The notes under the pieces are model-generated. The model was not told the origin of the DNA. It saw only the letters and a program-made list of their open reading frames with translations, and did no database searches. A stretch of 64,000 nucleotides of DNA from Bacillus_BU sp051233475. Lineage in GTDB: Bacteria; Bacillota; Bacilli; Bacillales; Cytobacillaceae. Below, piece after piece: positions 24,670 through 32,858 of this stretch. Each line of letters begins with the position of its first letter. Position 1 is the stretch's first letter. The position numbers were made by a program, and so were the translations under genes. Where the stretch lies: assembly GCF_051233475.1 (NCBI RefSeq), contig NZ_JBKFGH010000018.1, positions 1 to 64,000 on the forward strand. The letters are read 5' to 3'.

Positions 24670-24870
24670 TTTTAAAAAGGCTATGTTAAAGCCCAGTGTT
24701 GATTTTTTACACAATGTTGATTGGAGCGGAAGGCGCTTGACTCCTGCGGGAGCAGCGGGACAGTTGAGACCCCACAGGAGCCTTAGCTCCGAGGAGGCTC
24801 AACGCCAGCCCCGCGGAAAGCAAGCGCCTGAAGCGTAAATCAACAGTCAAGTTTAACAAGGCTTTTAAAA
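24670..24870 (-). repeat. MITE-like palindromic element, copy 2
   Basis: A 200-bp imperfect palindrome without insert. Its outer ends are TTTAAAAAGGCTATGTTAAA (24671-24690) and, inverted, TTTAACAAGGCTTTTAAA (24852-24869). Inside, GTTGATTGGAGCGGAAG starts near 24716 and its partner CTGAAGCGTAAATCAAC ends near 24843. CTCCTGCGGGAGC and GGAGCCTTAGCTCC are internal hairpins. It is related to copies 1 and 3. It fills the gap between yqjA and the brxB terminator. No coding function. Confidence 0.85.
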
Positions 24871-24875
24871 AAAGA

Positions 24876-24902
24876 AAAAGATGGGCAGGCCCCATCTTTT
24901 TA
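24876..24902 (-). terminator. brxB terminator
   Basis: A 10-bp stem (24876-24885 with 24891-24900) overlaps the brxB stop codon region and leads into TCTTTTTTT on the minus strand. Confidence 0.85.
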
Positions 24903-25340
24903 TACTTCTTTACAATATTGTTCAAATACATTTTGTAGTTTTTGGACAACCTCCATTGGTCCAAAGCCTTCAATATCGTGGCGCTCGATCATCGTGCAAA
25001 TTTTCCCGTCCTTTAATAAAGCAAAGGAAGGTGATGATGGTGGATAACCTGTAAAATACGAACGCGCTTTTTCCGTTGCTTCCTTATCCTGGCCGGCAAA
25101 AACGGTGACCAAATGATCCGGACGTTTATCATAATGAAGGGCATGCGCTGCTGCAGGACGCGCAACACCGCCAGCACAACCGCAAACAGAATTAATCATC
25201 ACTAGCGTTGTGCCACTTTTAGCCAATGCTTCTTCAACTTCAGCAGAAGTTGTTAGCTCCTGATAGCCCGCTGCAACAATTTCTTGACGTGCCTGACGGA
25301 CAACATCGTTCATGAAAAGGTTAAAATCGATATTCATCGT
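24900..25340 (-). CDS. brxB: Bacilliredoxin BrxB
   Basis: A 146-residue thiol protein matching B. subtilis YqiW/BrxB along its length. The active site CGC is at Cys52-Gly-Cys54 in NSVCGCAGG. The family uses the first Cys to remove bacillithiol from mixed disulfides on proteins after oxidative stress. ATG at 25340 follows AAGGAGCG; the longer frame upstream has no support. It lies downstream of meaB with a separate hairpin between, so it may have its own promoter in the 134-bp gap. Confidence 0.95.
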   Translation of the reverse strand, partial: TMNIDFNLFMNDVVRQARQEIVAAGYQELTTSAEVEEALAKSGTTLVMINSVCGCAGGVARPAAAHALHYDKRPDHLVTVFAGQDKEATEKARSYFTGYPPSSPSFALLKDGKICTMIERHDIEGFGPMEVVQKLQNVFEQYCKEV

Positions 25341-25445
25341 ATCGCTCCTTGAATTTGTAGTTAGTAAGTTATCAACTATATTTATATGATACCAATACGA
25401 ATGAATGGTTTCAAATAAACAGGTTTGACAAGACAAACACATTAA

Positions 25446-25469
25446 GGGCGATCCCACGTGGAATCACCC
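25446..25469 (-). terminator. Possible meaB terminator
   Basis: GGGCGAT and ATCACCC with an inner CCACGTGG palindrome form an imperfect stem 6 bp past the meaB stop, but the T tract after it is poor on the minus strand. Confidence 0.45.
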
Positions 25470-25474
25470 ATTTT

Positions 25475-26557
25475 TTAGCCAAGATATGCTTTAAACAAGC
25501 TCTCCACCGCTGAAGTGACGGTGCGATCACCTGTAATAACCTCATTTTCAAGCTTTGGTAATAATAATTTAACATTAGGATGATGGAAAAAGCTTGCCTG
25601 GAGTTGATCGACAATCATTGAATACATCCATTCCTTAGTTTGGATACGACGTCTTGCATCAAAAACACCAGATTGCTTCGTTTGTTTTTCAAAATCATTA
25701 ATGATCTTCCAAACACCATCGATTCCTTCGTAATAAAGAGCAGAACAAGTGGTCACCTGAGTAGGCCAGCCTTTTGTATATGGCTGAAGAAAATGAACAA
25801 TTCGCTTATACTCTTCCCGTGTTTTTTCAGCTAATGGTTTGTTATTACCATCTGCCTTATTCACGACAATCGCATCAGCAAGCTCCATAATTCCCTTTTT
25901 CATTCCTTGAAGTTCGTCACCAGCACCGGTTAGAACAACAAGCATGAAAAAGTCAACCATATTGCGGACAACCACTTCACTTTGACCCACCCCAACCGTT
26001 TCGATTAAGATCACATCAAAACCTGCTGCTTCACAAACTAGCATTGTCTCCCGCGTTTTTCGATGGACCCCACCAAGCTTTCCTTCAGATGGAGAAGGAC
26101 GGATAAAGGCACGGGGGTTATTGGCTAATTCACCCATTCGCGTTTTATCACCTAATATACTTCCTCCGCTAATGCTTGAACTTGGATCAACGGCCAATAC
26201 TGCTACGCGATATCCTTGTTCACATAAATACGTTCCAAACGCTTCAATAAAAGTACTTTTCCCAGCGCCGGGAACACCGGTAATACCGATGCGGATAGAC
26301 TTCCCGGAGTCTGGAAGGAGCTTTTGCAAAAGCTGCTGCCCCTTTTGAAAATGATGCTCTGCATTGCTTTCAATCAAGGTAATGGCCCGTGCAAGCAAGC
26401 CACGATCACCAGTACGAACGCCTTTTGCCAAATCTTCAATACTCAGCTCATTGGCACCTGACCGTTTCTTAAACCGTTTTTTCGGAGATGGGTCACCGTA
26501 AGGTAACCCATCCGAAAAACCAAGTTCATTTCTATCCGGATTTTTGTTTTCTTCCAT
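25475..26557 (-). CDS. meaB: Methylmalonyl-CoA mutase-associated GTPase MeaB
   Basis: A 360-residue G3E-type P-loop GTPase that guards cofactor B12 loading and repair of the mutase. The Walker A motif is GVPGAGKSTF near 93-102, the switch and metal segments are AVDPSSSISGGSILGDKTRM and ETVGVGQSE, and the base motif is NKADG. A C-terminal dimerisation arm follows. Its ATG overlaps the mutB stop by one base (TAATG), so the two are translationally coupled, as expected for a chaperone made with its client. Confidence 0.95.
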   Translation of the reverse strand: MEENKNPDRNELGFSDGLPYGDPSPKKRFKKRSGANELSIEDLAKGVRTGDRGLLARAITLIESNAEHHFQKGQQLLQKLLPDSGKSIRIGITGVPGAGKSTFIEAFGTYLCEQGYRVAVLAVDPSSSISGGSILGDKTRMGELANNPRAFIRPSPSEGKLGGVHRKTRETMLVCEAAGFDVILIETVGVGQSEVVVRNMVDFFMLVVLTGAGDELQGMKKGIMELADAIVVNKADGNNKPLAEKTREEYKRIVHFLQPYTKGWPTQVTTCSALYYEGIDGVWKIINDFEKQTKQSGVFDARRRIQTKEWMYSMIVDQLQASFFHHPNVKLLLPKLENEVITGDRTVTSAVESLFKAYLG

Positions 26558-28746
26558 TATTTTACCACTTCCTCGTAGCCCAAACGTTGGTAGATCTTTT
26601 CGATCACCTTTTGAGCTGCAACAGGAATGACTGTTCCAGGACCAAAGATTGCAGCGGCACCGTGCTCATATAAATACTCATAGTCTTGAGCTGGAATAAC
26701 CCCGCCAATTACGACTAGAATATCTTCACGGCCAAGCTTCTTCAATTCCTCAACTAGTGCTGGTAACAGAGTTTTATGACCTGCAGCAAGTGAACTGAAG
26801 CCAACAACGTGAACGTCGTTTTCAACCGCTTGGCGAGCAGTTTCTTCTGGTGTTTGGAATAAAGGACCGATATCAACATCATATCCTAAATCCGCAAAGG
26901 CTGTGGAAATAACTTTAGCCCCACGGTCATGTCCGTCCTGACCTAGCTTAGCGACGAGGATACGTGGTCTTCTTCCTTCATTTTCAAGGAATTCTTCACA
27001 CATTTGCTTAACTGTTGCAATTTCTTCCTCGTTCGAGAAGGCGGTGCTGTATACACCACTGATAGAACGGATAACAGCTTTATGACGTCCTGATGCCACT
27101 TCGATCGCATCAGAAATTTCGCCAAGTGATGCACGAGCGCGAGCTGCTTTAACAGCAAGGTCTAATAGATTGCCTTCACCAGTTTCTGCCGCACGTGTAA
27201 TGGCAGCAAGTGCTTCTTGAACTGCATTTTCATCACGCGTTGCTCTTAAATGCTCTAATCTTTCAATTTGAGCTTTACGAACTGCTGTATTATCAACTTC
27301 TAAAATATCGATTTCTTCTTCTTTTTCAAGACGATATTTGTTCACACCAATAATGGTTTCTACACCAGAATCAATTTTCGCTTGTCTGCGTGCAGCTGCT
27401 TCCTCGATTCTCATTTTTGGCAGACCTGTTTCGATCGCTTTTGCCATACCGCCAAGATTTTCGATTTCTTCGATATGCTTCCATGCACGTTCAACTAATT
27501 GATTCGTAAGCGTCTCAACATAGTAAGAACCGCCCCAAGGATCGATAACATTCGTTACCCCTGCTTCTTCTTGTAAGAAGAGCTGAGTATTACGGGCAAT
27601 CCGCGCCGAGAAATCAGTTGGAAGTGCAATTGCTTCATCCAACGCATTCGTATGAAGGGATTGTGTATGTCCCATTGTAGCTGCATGAGCTTCGATAAGC
27701 GTACGTGTAACGTTATTAAATGGATCCTGCTCTGTTAAACTCCATCCAGATGTTTGCGAATGCGTACGCAATGCAAGTGATTTATCGCTTTCCGGTAAGA
27801 AAGTTTTAATCATCTTTGCCCAGATTGTCCGAGCAGCGCGCATTTTAGCCACTTCCATGAAATAGTTCATGCCAATCGCCCAGAAGAACGAAAGTCGCGG
27901 CGCAAATTTATCAATTGGAATACCTGCCTTTAAGCCGGTTCTAACGTATTCAAGTCCATCTGCTAACGTATAAGCCAGCTCAATATCAGCTGGTGCTCCT
28001 GCTTCCTGCATGTGGTAACCAGAGATACTAATGCTATTAAACTTAGGCATATATTTGGATGTATATTCAAATATATCCGCAATGATTTTCATGGACATTT
28101 CAGGTGGATAAATATACGTATTACGAACCATGTATTCCTTTAAAATATCATTTTGGATCGTTCCAGACAGTTTTTCCTGGCTTACACCCTGCTCTTCTGC
28201 AGTCACGATATAAAACGCCATTACTGGTAAAACCGCACCATTCATCGTCATCGAAACAGACATTTGATCGAGCGGAATTCCGTCAAATAATGTTTTCATA
28301 TCCAGGATTGAGTCGATGGCAACACCCGCTTTTCCAACATCCCCAACAACGCGTGGATGGTCGGAATCGTAGCCACGGTGGGTTGCTAAGTCAAACGCTA
28401 CAGATAGTCCTTTTTGACCCATTGCAAGGTTTCGGCGGTAGAATGCATTACTTTCTTCAGCCGTTGAGAAACCAGCATATTGACGTACAGTCCATGGACG
28501 ATTTACATACATCGTAGAGTATGGTCCACGTGTGAATGGGGCAATACCAGGCTTATCATCAAGATGTGTCATTCCTTCAAGATCTTCTTTAGAATAAAGC
28601 GGCTTCACTTTAATGTACTCGTTCGTTTCGAATAAAAGATCATCGATCGATTTCGAAACCTGTTCCTCCGCTTCAGCCTGCCATTGTTGTTTTGTTACCT
28701 CTTGATCTTTCAATATTTCGATATTCTTAAAATCTGGTTTATTCAT
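26557..28746 (-). CDS. mutB: Methylmalonyl-CoA mutase large subunit
   Basis: A 729-residue B12-dependent mutase converting (R)-methylmalonyl-CoA to succinyl-CoA. The N-terminal TIM barrel holds the CoA-binding channel (TRGPYSTMYVNRPWTVRQY, near 74-92). The C-terminal cobalamin domain has the DxHxxG signature in KLGQDGHDRGAK near 600, then SSLAAGH and VVIGG, giving a base-off, His-on B12 site. Length is normal for the catalytic subunit. It overlaps the mutA stop by one base and meaB follows, giving an operon mutA-mutB-meaB. This path is absent in B. subtilis 168. Confidence 0.96.
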   Translation of the reverse strand: MNKPDFKNIEILKDQEVTKQQWQAEAEEQVSKSIDDLLFETNEYIKVKPLYSKEDLEGMTHLDDKPGIAPFTRGPYSTMYVNRPWTVRQYAGFSTAEESNAFYRRNLAMGQKGLSVAFDLATHRGYDSDHPRVVGDVGKAGVAIDSILDMKTLFDGIPLDQMSVSMTMNGAVLPVMAFYIVTAEEQGVSQEKLSGTIQNDILKEYMVRNTYIYPPEMSMKIIADIFEYTSKYMPKFNSISISGYHMQEAGAPADIELAYTLADGLEYVRTGLKAGIPIDKFAPRLSFFWAIGMNYFMEVAKMRAARTIWAKMIKTFLPESDKSLALRTHSQTSGWSLTEQDPFNNVTRTLIEAHAATMGHTQSLHTNALDEAIALPTDFSARIARNTQLFLQEEAGVTNVIDPWGGSYYVETLTNQLVERAWKHIEEIENLGGMAKAIETGLPKMRIEEAAARRQAKIDSGVETIIGVNKYRLEKEEEIDILEVDNTAVRKAQIERLEHLRATRDENAVQEALAAITRAAETGEGNLLDLAVKAARARASLGEISDAIEVASGRHKAVIRSISGVYSTAFSNEEEIATVKQMCEEFLENEGRRPRILVAKLGQDGHDRGAKVISTAFADLGYDVDIGPLFQTPEETARQAVENDVHVVGFSSLAAGHKTLLPALVEELKKLGREDILVVIGGVIPAQDYEYLYEHGAAAIFGPGTVIPVAAQKVIEKIYQRLGYEEVVK

Positions 28747-30587
28747 TATGATTCCACCTCCATTTCAGCAAGTAGCTGTGCAAGAGTTTTATAGCAGTTA
28801 CTTTTCACTGTAATAAATTCTTTGATTCCAGCTTCTGCCCATTGTGCTTCATTTTCAGGACTTCCCGCTAAGAAAAGATTTACAGATGGGTACTGAGCCT
28901 TTAATTTGGCAACAAATTGAGCGCCGATTTCATTATATTGATCATTGCTTCCACAAATACAGTAATGGCTGACAGGTGTGCCCTCAACAAATGCAACAGC
29001 CTCTTCAAAGGAATTAATCTCTTCACTTTTCACTGTTTTAACGCCTGCTGGAGCTACAAATCCTGTAATAAAGTCAGCGCGAGGTTTATGCTGTTTTAAT
29101 GCACCCAGACAGATCAGACCAACGGCTGGTTCAACTTTTAATTGTTCGGCACGATTGCGAAGCGATTCATATGGCTGCGCCAATCTTTCTTGAGAAATCG
29201 GTTGAATGGCTCCTTCACCTTTCGCATCAGAAGCCTGTGCAACAGTTTGTAATGGTTGATCCTGAAGATTAGCATAAATATTTGTTCCAATAATACTTTG
29301 CTTTCGCGTAAAGATATCGTTTTGACGTTTTTCCTTAACAGCTGCAATTTGCTGTTGAAGCCAATTTGATTGCAGAGTAGAAACGATTCCGCCTTTTTCA
29401 TCTATTTCTAAAAAGAGCGCCCATGCTTTTTCAGCTAGCTCATTCGTTAATGATTCGATATACCATGAGCCGCCGGCAGGATCGACCACATTTTTCAAAT
29501 GTGCTTCCTCTTTTAAAATTAATTGAGTATTCCGGGCAATCCGATCAGAAAATGCAGTTGCATATTCTTCCGGCTCGTTAAATGTGCTGACATGCAGGTA
29601 CTGGATTCCACCAAGAATGGCTGCGAACGCTTCATTTCCTGCTCTTAATAAATTGACGTACGGATCATACTTAGTTTTAGTAAAGCGAGAAGTTTCACCA
29701 GAAATCTCCAATTTTCGCAACTCAGGCGCAACTCCGTAAGCTTCTGTCAACTTGCTCCAAAGCAATCTTGCCGCACGCAATTTTGCTACTTCCATAAAGA
29801 AGTTGGAACCGATTGCAAATTTACAAACCAATTTTTCTAAGACGGTTTCAACACTAAGTCCCTGCTCAGTCAATCGTTGAACATGTTCAACACCTGTTGC
29901 TAAAGCAATAGCCAACTCTTGGACTGCATTGGCTCCACCATTATGATAAGGTGTGGTATCAACTAAAATGGTCTTTAGATTTGGAAGCTTTTCAGCTGCT
30001 TCACTAATTGTTTGTGCCCATTGATCATAGGCAAGCTCTTCAAGAGACCCTGAAGTTGCAACAAGTGAAATTGGATCCAACCCAATATAACCGGAAACTT
30101 CCGCAGACTCGCCATTTTCTTCTGCTAAACCTTGAATCAAGGATAAAAGGTCAGCTTGATATTGTTTAGCGTTGATACTAAACGGATAAGCAGCCAAAAT
30201 TCCATTTAGGATTGCGGGAATTTCACGCAAAACATCCTTTGACAACTCAAACGAAATGGCTGTTTGCCCTTTTTGAAATGAAGTGACTAACACTTCTTTC
30301 ATTTCATCAACATTTCCTGCAGGAATCGTTTGTGCTACCTTCCAATCATTTGTTGCATATCCAAGTGGATTAATTCCACGGCGGTAGTCCTCATATCCTG
30401 GAAACTCGGATACTATTTTGTTTTCTAGATCTTCTTTTGTATAAAGCGGCTTTAACCTGATTTCTTCGTATGTACTCTTAGATAGTGTTTCAACAGGCTT
30501 TCCTTTTAACGTTTCCTCGGCTTTTTGTTTCCACTCATCAACTGTTGCCGGTGGAAAAACTACGTTTAACATTTCATTCATACTCAT
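28746..30587 (-). CDS. mutA: Methylmalonyl-CoA mutase small subunit
   Basis: A 613-residue partner of MutB. It shares the barrel region (LKPLYTKEDLE, RRGINPLGY) but its C-terminal domain lacks the DxHxxG cobalamin motif, as is usual for the non-catalytic subunit. The ATG at 30587 has no ribosome site at normal distance: GGGGAGG lies at 30610-30616, 22 bases away. In between is a short TTG frame of nine codons with ideal spacing to that site, ending on the mutA start. Translation may therefore be coupled to a leader peptide. The first gene of the mutA-mutB-meaB operon. Confidence 0.94.
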   Translation of the reverse strand: MSMNEMLNVVFPPATVDEWKQKAEETLKGKPVETLSKSTYEEIRLKPLYTKEDLENKIVSEFPGYEDYRRGINPLGYATNDWKVAQTIPAGNVDEMKEVLVTSFQKGQTAISFELSKDVLREIPAILNGILAAYPFSINAKQYQADLLSLIQGLAEENGESAEVSGYIGLDPISLVATSGSLEELAYDQWAQTISEAAEKLPNLKTILVDTTPYHNGGANAVQELAIALATGVEHVQRLTEQGLSVETVLEKLVCKFAIGSNFFMEVAKLRAARLLWSKLTEAYGVAPELRKLEISGETSRFTKTKYDPYVNLLRAGNEAFAAILGGIQYLHVSTFNEPEEYATAFSDRIARNTQLILKEEAHLKNVVDPAGGSWYIESLTNELAEKAWALFLEIDEKGGIVSTLQSNWLQQQIAAVKEKRQNDIFTRKQSIIGTNIYANLQDQPLQTVAQASDAKGEGAIQPISQERLAQPYESLRNRAEQLKVEPAVGLICLGALKQHKPRADFITGFVAPAGVKTVKSEEINSFEEAVAFVEGTPVSHYCICGSNDQYNEIGAQFVAKLKAQYPSVNLFLAGSPENEAQWAEAGIKEFITVKSNCYKTLAQLLAEMEVES

Positions 30588-30603
30588 AAGCCGGCTGTCT
30601 CAA
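30574..30603 (-). CDS. Possible 9-codon leader ORF before mutA
   Basis: TTG at 30603 lies six bases after GGGGAGG and opens MRQPAYEYE, closing with TGA at 30576-30574, thirteen bases inside mutA. This explains the misplaced ribosome site. Low complexity is absent but so is conservation data. Part of the region matches the 52-bp repeat unit of the zwf-gndA gap. Confidence 0.35.
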   Translation of the reverse strand: MRQPAYEYE

Positions 30604-30680
30604 GGACAACCTCCCCTCCCTCCAAATATTTTCCGAGACTAAATAGTATTAAAATTCTAATTATTCGGGCATCCTATATT

Positions 30681-30709
30681 ATTTTAGTATATCCTGACTA
30701 AACTGGCAA
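30681..30709 (-). promoter_or_regulatory. Likely promoter of the mutA operon
   Basis: Minus strand TTGCCA (30704-30709), 17 bp, TAAAAT (30681-30686). It leaves a leader of about 85 bases before mutA. The rest of the gap up to 30848 is A+T rich and shows nothing else I can name. Confidence 0.55.
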
Positions 30710-30848
30710 TGTGAGAAACTCAGAAACGTCTAAATTTATTTAATCTTGTAAAATAATGGGATATTTAATCGAAAATTATTTATAGAAAAATTCGTTTTTA
30801 TAATTGTAATCGCGAATACTTTTGCGCCATTTTACAAAATCTAAAGCT

Positions 30849-30867
30849 GATATTCTTTTTGAATATC
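30849..30867. promoter_or_regulatory. Perfect inverted repeat before the YpzG-like gene
   Basis: GATATTC-TTTTT-GAATATC lies 37 bp upstream of the small gene at 30904. It could be an operator, or a hairpin in its leader. Confidence 0.4.
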
Positions 30868-30903
30868 GAATCGTTTCAAGTATCCTACCTAAGAGGTGAT
30901 AGT

Positions 30904-31056
30904 ATGAGTTATCGAGAGCAATTGGACCAGCACTCTAAACTTTTTCACCACACTTTCACTCGGCCGAGGCATACGAAGTATCTCATTAATGGGCAAACAA
31001 AAAGATCTCAAACCAACATCATTTTGAGAAGCAATGCCAAAGCCCACCATTGGTAA
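30904..31056 (+). CDS. YpzG-like small protein
   Basis: A 50-residue basic protein. The part from about 18 to 42 (TRPRHTKYLINGQTKRSQ then IILRSNAK) follows the pattern I know from the YpzG family: PRxxxKH, NGxTxxxQ, IIL and a basic tail. That family is small, found in Bacillus and of unknown role. The ATG follows AAGAGGTGATAGT, an excellent ribosome site, and a hairpin terminator follows 34 bp after the stop. A longer frame with an upstream ATG lacks a ribosome site. Confidence 0.6.
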   Translation: MSYREQLDQHSKLFHHTFTRPRHTKYLINGQTKRSQTNIILRSNAKAHHW

Positions 31057-31090
31057 GGATGCCATAGTAAAGAAACGGAATGTATTAATG

Positions 31091-31132
31091 GAGGTTGGCA
31101 CGCACTCGAGCCGTGTCAGCCTCTTTCTTTAT
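31091..31132 (+). terminator. Terminator of the YpzG-like gene
   Basis: A 12-bp RNA stem with two G-U pairs (31091-31102 with 31112-31123), 9-base loop, then TTTCTTTATT. Confidence 0.7.
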
Positions 31133-31159
31133 TATTGGGGTTGTCGCAAATGGGTCTCT

Positions 31160-31390
31160 CGGTTAGTGCAAAGCTGGTTTGGTTTGGTTTGGTTAGTTAC
31201 CTATTTTTCGATAGCTTCGCTGAATTGGGGCACTAAAGCGGCGGTTAGTGACCTGTTTTTCGAAAGCGGCACATAATGGGGGCACTAAAGTTGCCGTTAG
31301 TGACCTGTTTTTTCGTGGCATCTCTAAATTAGGGCACTAAAGTCCAGGTTAGTGATCTTTTTTTCCAATGCTAAAGGATTGGGCACGAAA
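31160..31390. repeat. Short tandem array, 52-bp period, CACTAA/TTAGTG palindrome
   Basis: Three clear units start at 31227, 31279 and 31331, exactly 52 bp apart. Each has GGGGCACTAAAG, 4 variable bases, GGTTAGTGACCTGTTTTTCG and a variable rest; CACTAA pairs with TTAGTG. A partial unit lies at 31161-31209 (GGTTAGTG, then GGTTAGTTACC) and a remnant GGGCAC at 31381. The sequence is unrelated to the array at 15428 but shares its period, inner palindrome and tail-to-tail position. Confidence 0.85.
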
Positions 31391-31391
31391 A

Positions 31392-31420
31392 AAGCCATTG
31401 CTACTCTAAAGCAATGGCTT
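31392..31420 (-). terminator. Terminator of the bkd operon
   Basis: A perfect 10-bp stem (31392-31401 with 31411-31420), followed on the minus strand by TTTTTTCG, 12 bp past the bkdB stop. Confidence 0.9.
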
Positions 31421-31431
31421 AATCATGATAA

Positions 31432-32832
31432 TCAGTAAATTGGTGTATTTTTTTTTGTTGTGTTTTCTAGGATTTCTTTAACATGGGCTAAGAAGCGGCC
31501 GCAAATCAGGCCGTCGAGGACACGGTGGTCCAACGATAAACATAAATTGACCATATCTCGAATTGCAATCATATTATTATTCACCACGACCGGTCGTTTA
31601 ACAATAGACTCAACCTGTAATATCGCCGCTTGAGGATAATTGATAATTCCCATAGATTGTACAGAACCGAATGAACCTGTGTTATTGACTGTAAAGGTTC
31701 CACCACTCATATCGTCAGAACTCAATTTACCGGAACGAACTTTACTTGCATATTCCGAAATGTCCCTTGCGATTCCCTTGATTGATTTTTCGTCCGCATG
31801 TTTAATGACCGGGACAAACAGGGCTGTTTCGGTGGCAACGGCAATGGAAATATTGATATCTTTCTTTTGAATGATTTTATCCCCCGCCCACATCGAGTTC
31901 AGCTCAGGAAAAGCCTTAAGCGCTTGAGCAACTGCTTTTACAAAAAATGCAAAGTAGGTAAGATTAAAGCCTTCTTTTTGCTTAAACTCATCTTTTATTG
32001 CATTTCGATAATCCACCAAATTGGTTACATCCACCTCGACCATCATCCAGGCGTGGGGTGCTTCATGCTTACTGCGCAACATATTGGCGGCAATCGCTTT
32101 ACGAACTCCTGATACAGGAATTTCGATATCACCACTCGTCGGGCTGACTTCTGGAACAGCTGGTGTAGGTGTGACAGAAACCGGTTGTCTATCATGTTTT
32201 TCATCAACCTTGAGTGGAGCTTGAATCTCCGGTTCTTTTGATGGCTCACCAACACTCGGTATGGTTCCTGCTTCAATCAGCTTTAACAAATCTTTACGTG
32301 TGATTCGACCATCAGCACCTGTTCCTTGAACTTGAGTCAAATCAATGTCGTGTTCTTGAGAAAGCTTCAATACTGCAGGAGAATACCGAACCTTATTCCC
32401 GTTGATGTTGGCTGAGAAAGGTTTCGTTTGAAGTGTGGCTTTAGAACCTTCCCCTAAAACAGGAGAATCTGGCTCCGACTTCGTAGCTGCTAATCTTGCA
32501 GCAATCGTGCTTGCAGGTAGAGAAGGTACAGTTGGTGATTCGCTTCCCCTTTCTGACTCTGGAGGAGTTGAGCCAGAAATTTCGTTTTCATCTTTTGCCT
32601 CTATTGTACAAATGATTTCACCGACGGATAAAGTATCCCCTTCAGCTGCAATCAATTCTTTAATAACTCCAGCAAAGGAAGACGGGATTTCGGCATTAAC
32701 TTTATCGGTCATAACCTCTGCAAGCGGGTCGTATTTATTAACACTATCGCCCACAGATACGAGCCACTTGCTAATGGTGCCTTCCGTTACACTTTCCCCA
32801 AGCTGTGGCATTTTTATTTTTTCTAAAGACAA
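31432..32832 (-). CDS. bkdB: Branched-chain keto acid dehydrogenase E2 (lipoamide acyltransferase)
   Basis: A 466-residue E2 core. The N-terminal lipoyl domain carries the lipoylated Lys44 in EVMTDKVNAE. A Pro/Ser/Glu-rich linker of about 60 residues follows. The E1/E3-binding domain is at about 150-188 (RYSPAVLKLSQEHDI, then GTGADGRITRKDLL). A second linker leads to the catalytic domain, ending in SLDHRVLDG with His near 436. The TTG start follows AAAGGAGGG. It passes the acyl group from E1 to CoA. Last gene of the operon, before a strong terminator. Its linkers are longer than in B. subtilis BkdB. Confidence 0.95.
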   Translation of the reverse strand: MSLEKIKMPQLGESVTEGTISKWLVSVGDSVNKYDPLAEVMTDKVNAEIPSSFAGVIKELIAAEGDTLSVGEIICTIEAKDENEISGSTPPESERGSESPTVPSLPASTIAARLAATKSEPDSPVLGEGSKATLQTKPFSANINGNKVRYSPAVLKLSQEHDIDLTQVQGTGADGRITRKDLLKLIEAGTIPSVGEPSKEPEIQAPLKVDEKHDRQPVSVTPTPAVPEVSPTSGDIEIPVSGVRKAIAANMLRSKHEAPHAWMMVEVDVTNLVDYRNAIKDEFKQKEGFNLTYFAFFVKAVAQALKAFPELNSMWAGDKIIQKKDINISIAVATETALFVPVIKHADEKSIKGIARDISEYASKVRSGKLSSDDMSGGTFTVNNTGSFGSVQSMGIINYPQAAILQVESIVKRPVVVNNNMIAIRDMVNLCLSLDHRVLDGLICGRFLAHVKEILENTTKKNTPIY

Positions 32833-32858
32833 TGGTAGCCCTCCTTTACAATAAAATT

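Noticed and set aside
24670..24870. Rho-independent terminator or small RNA gene
   Set aside because: The whole element matches two other copies and has terminal repeats, so repeat identity explains the hairpins better.
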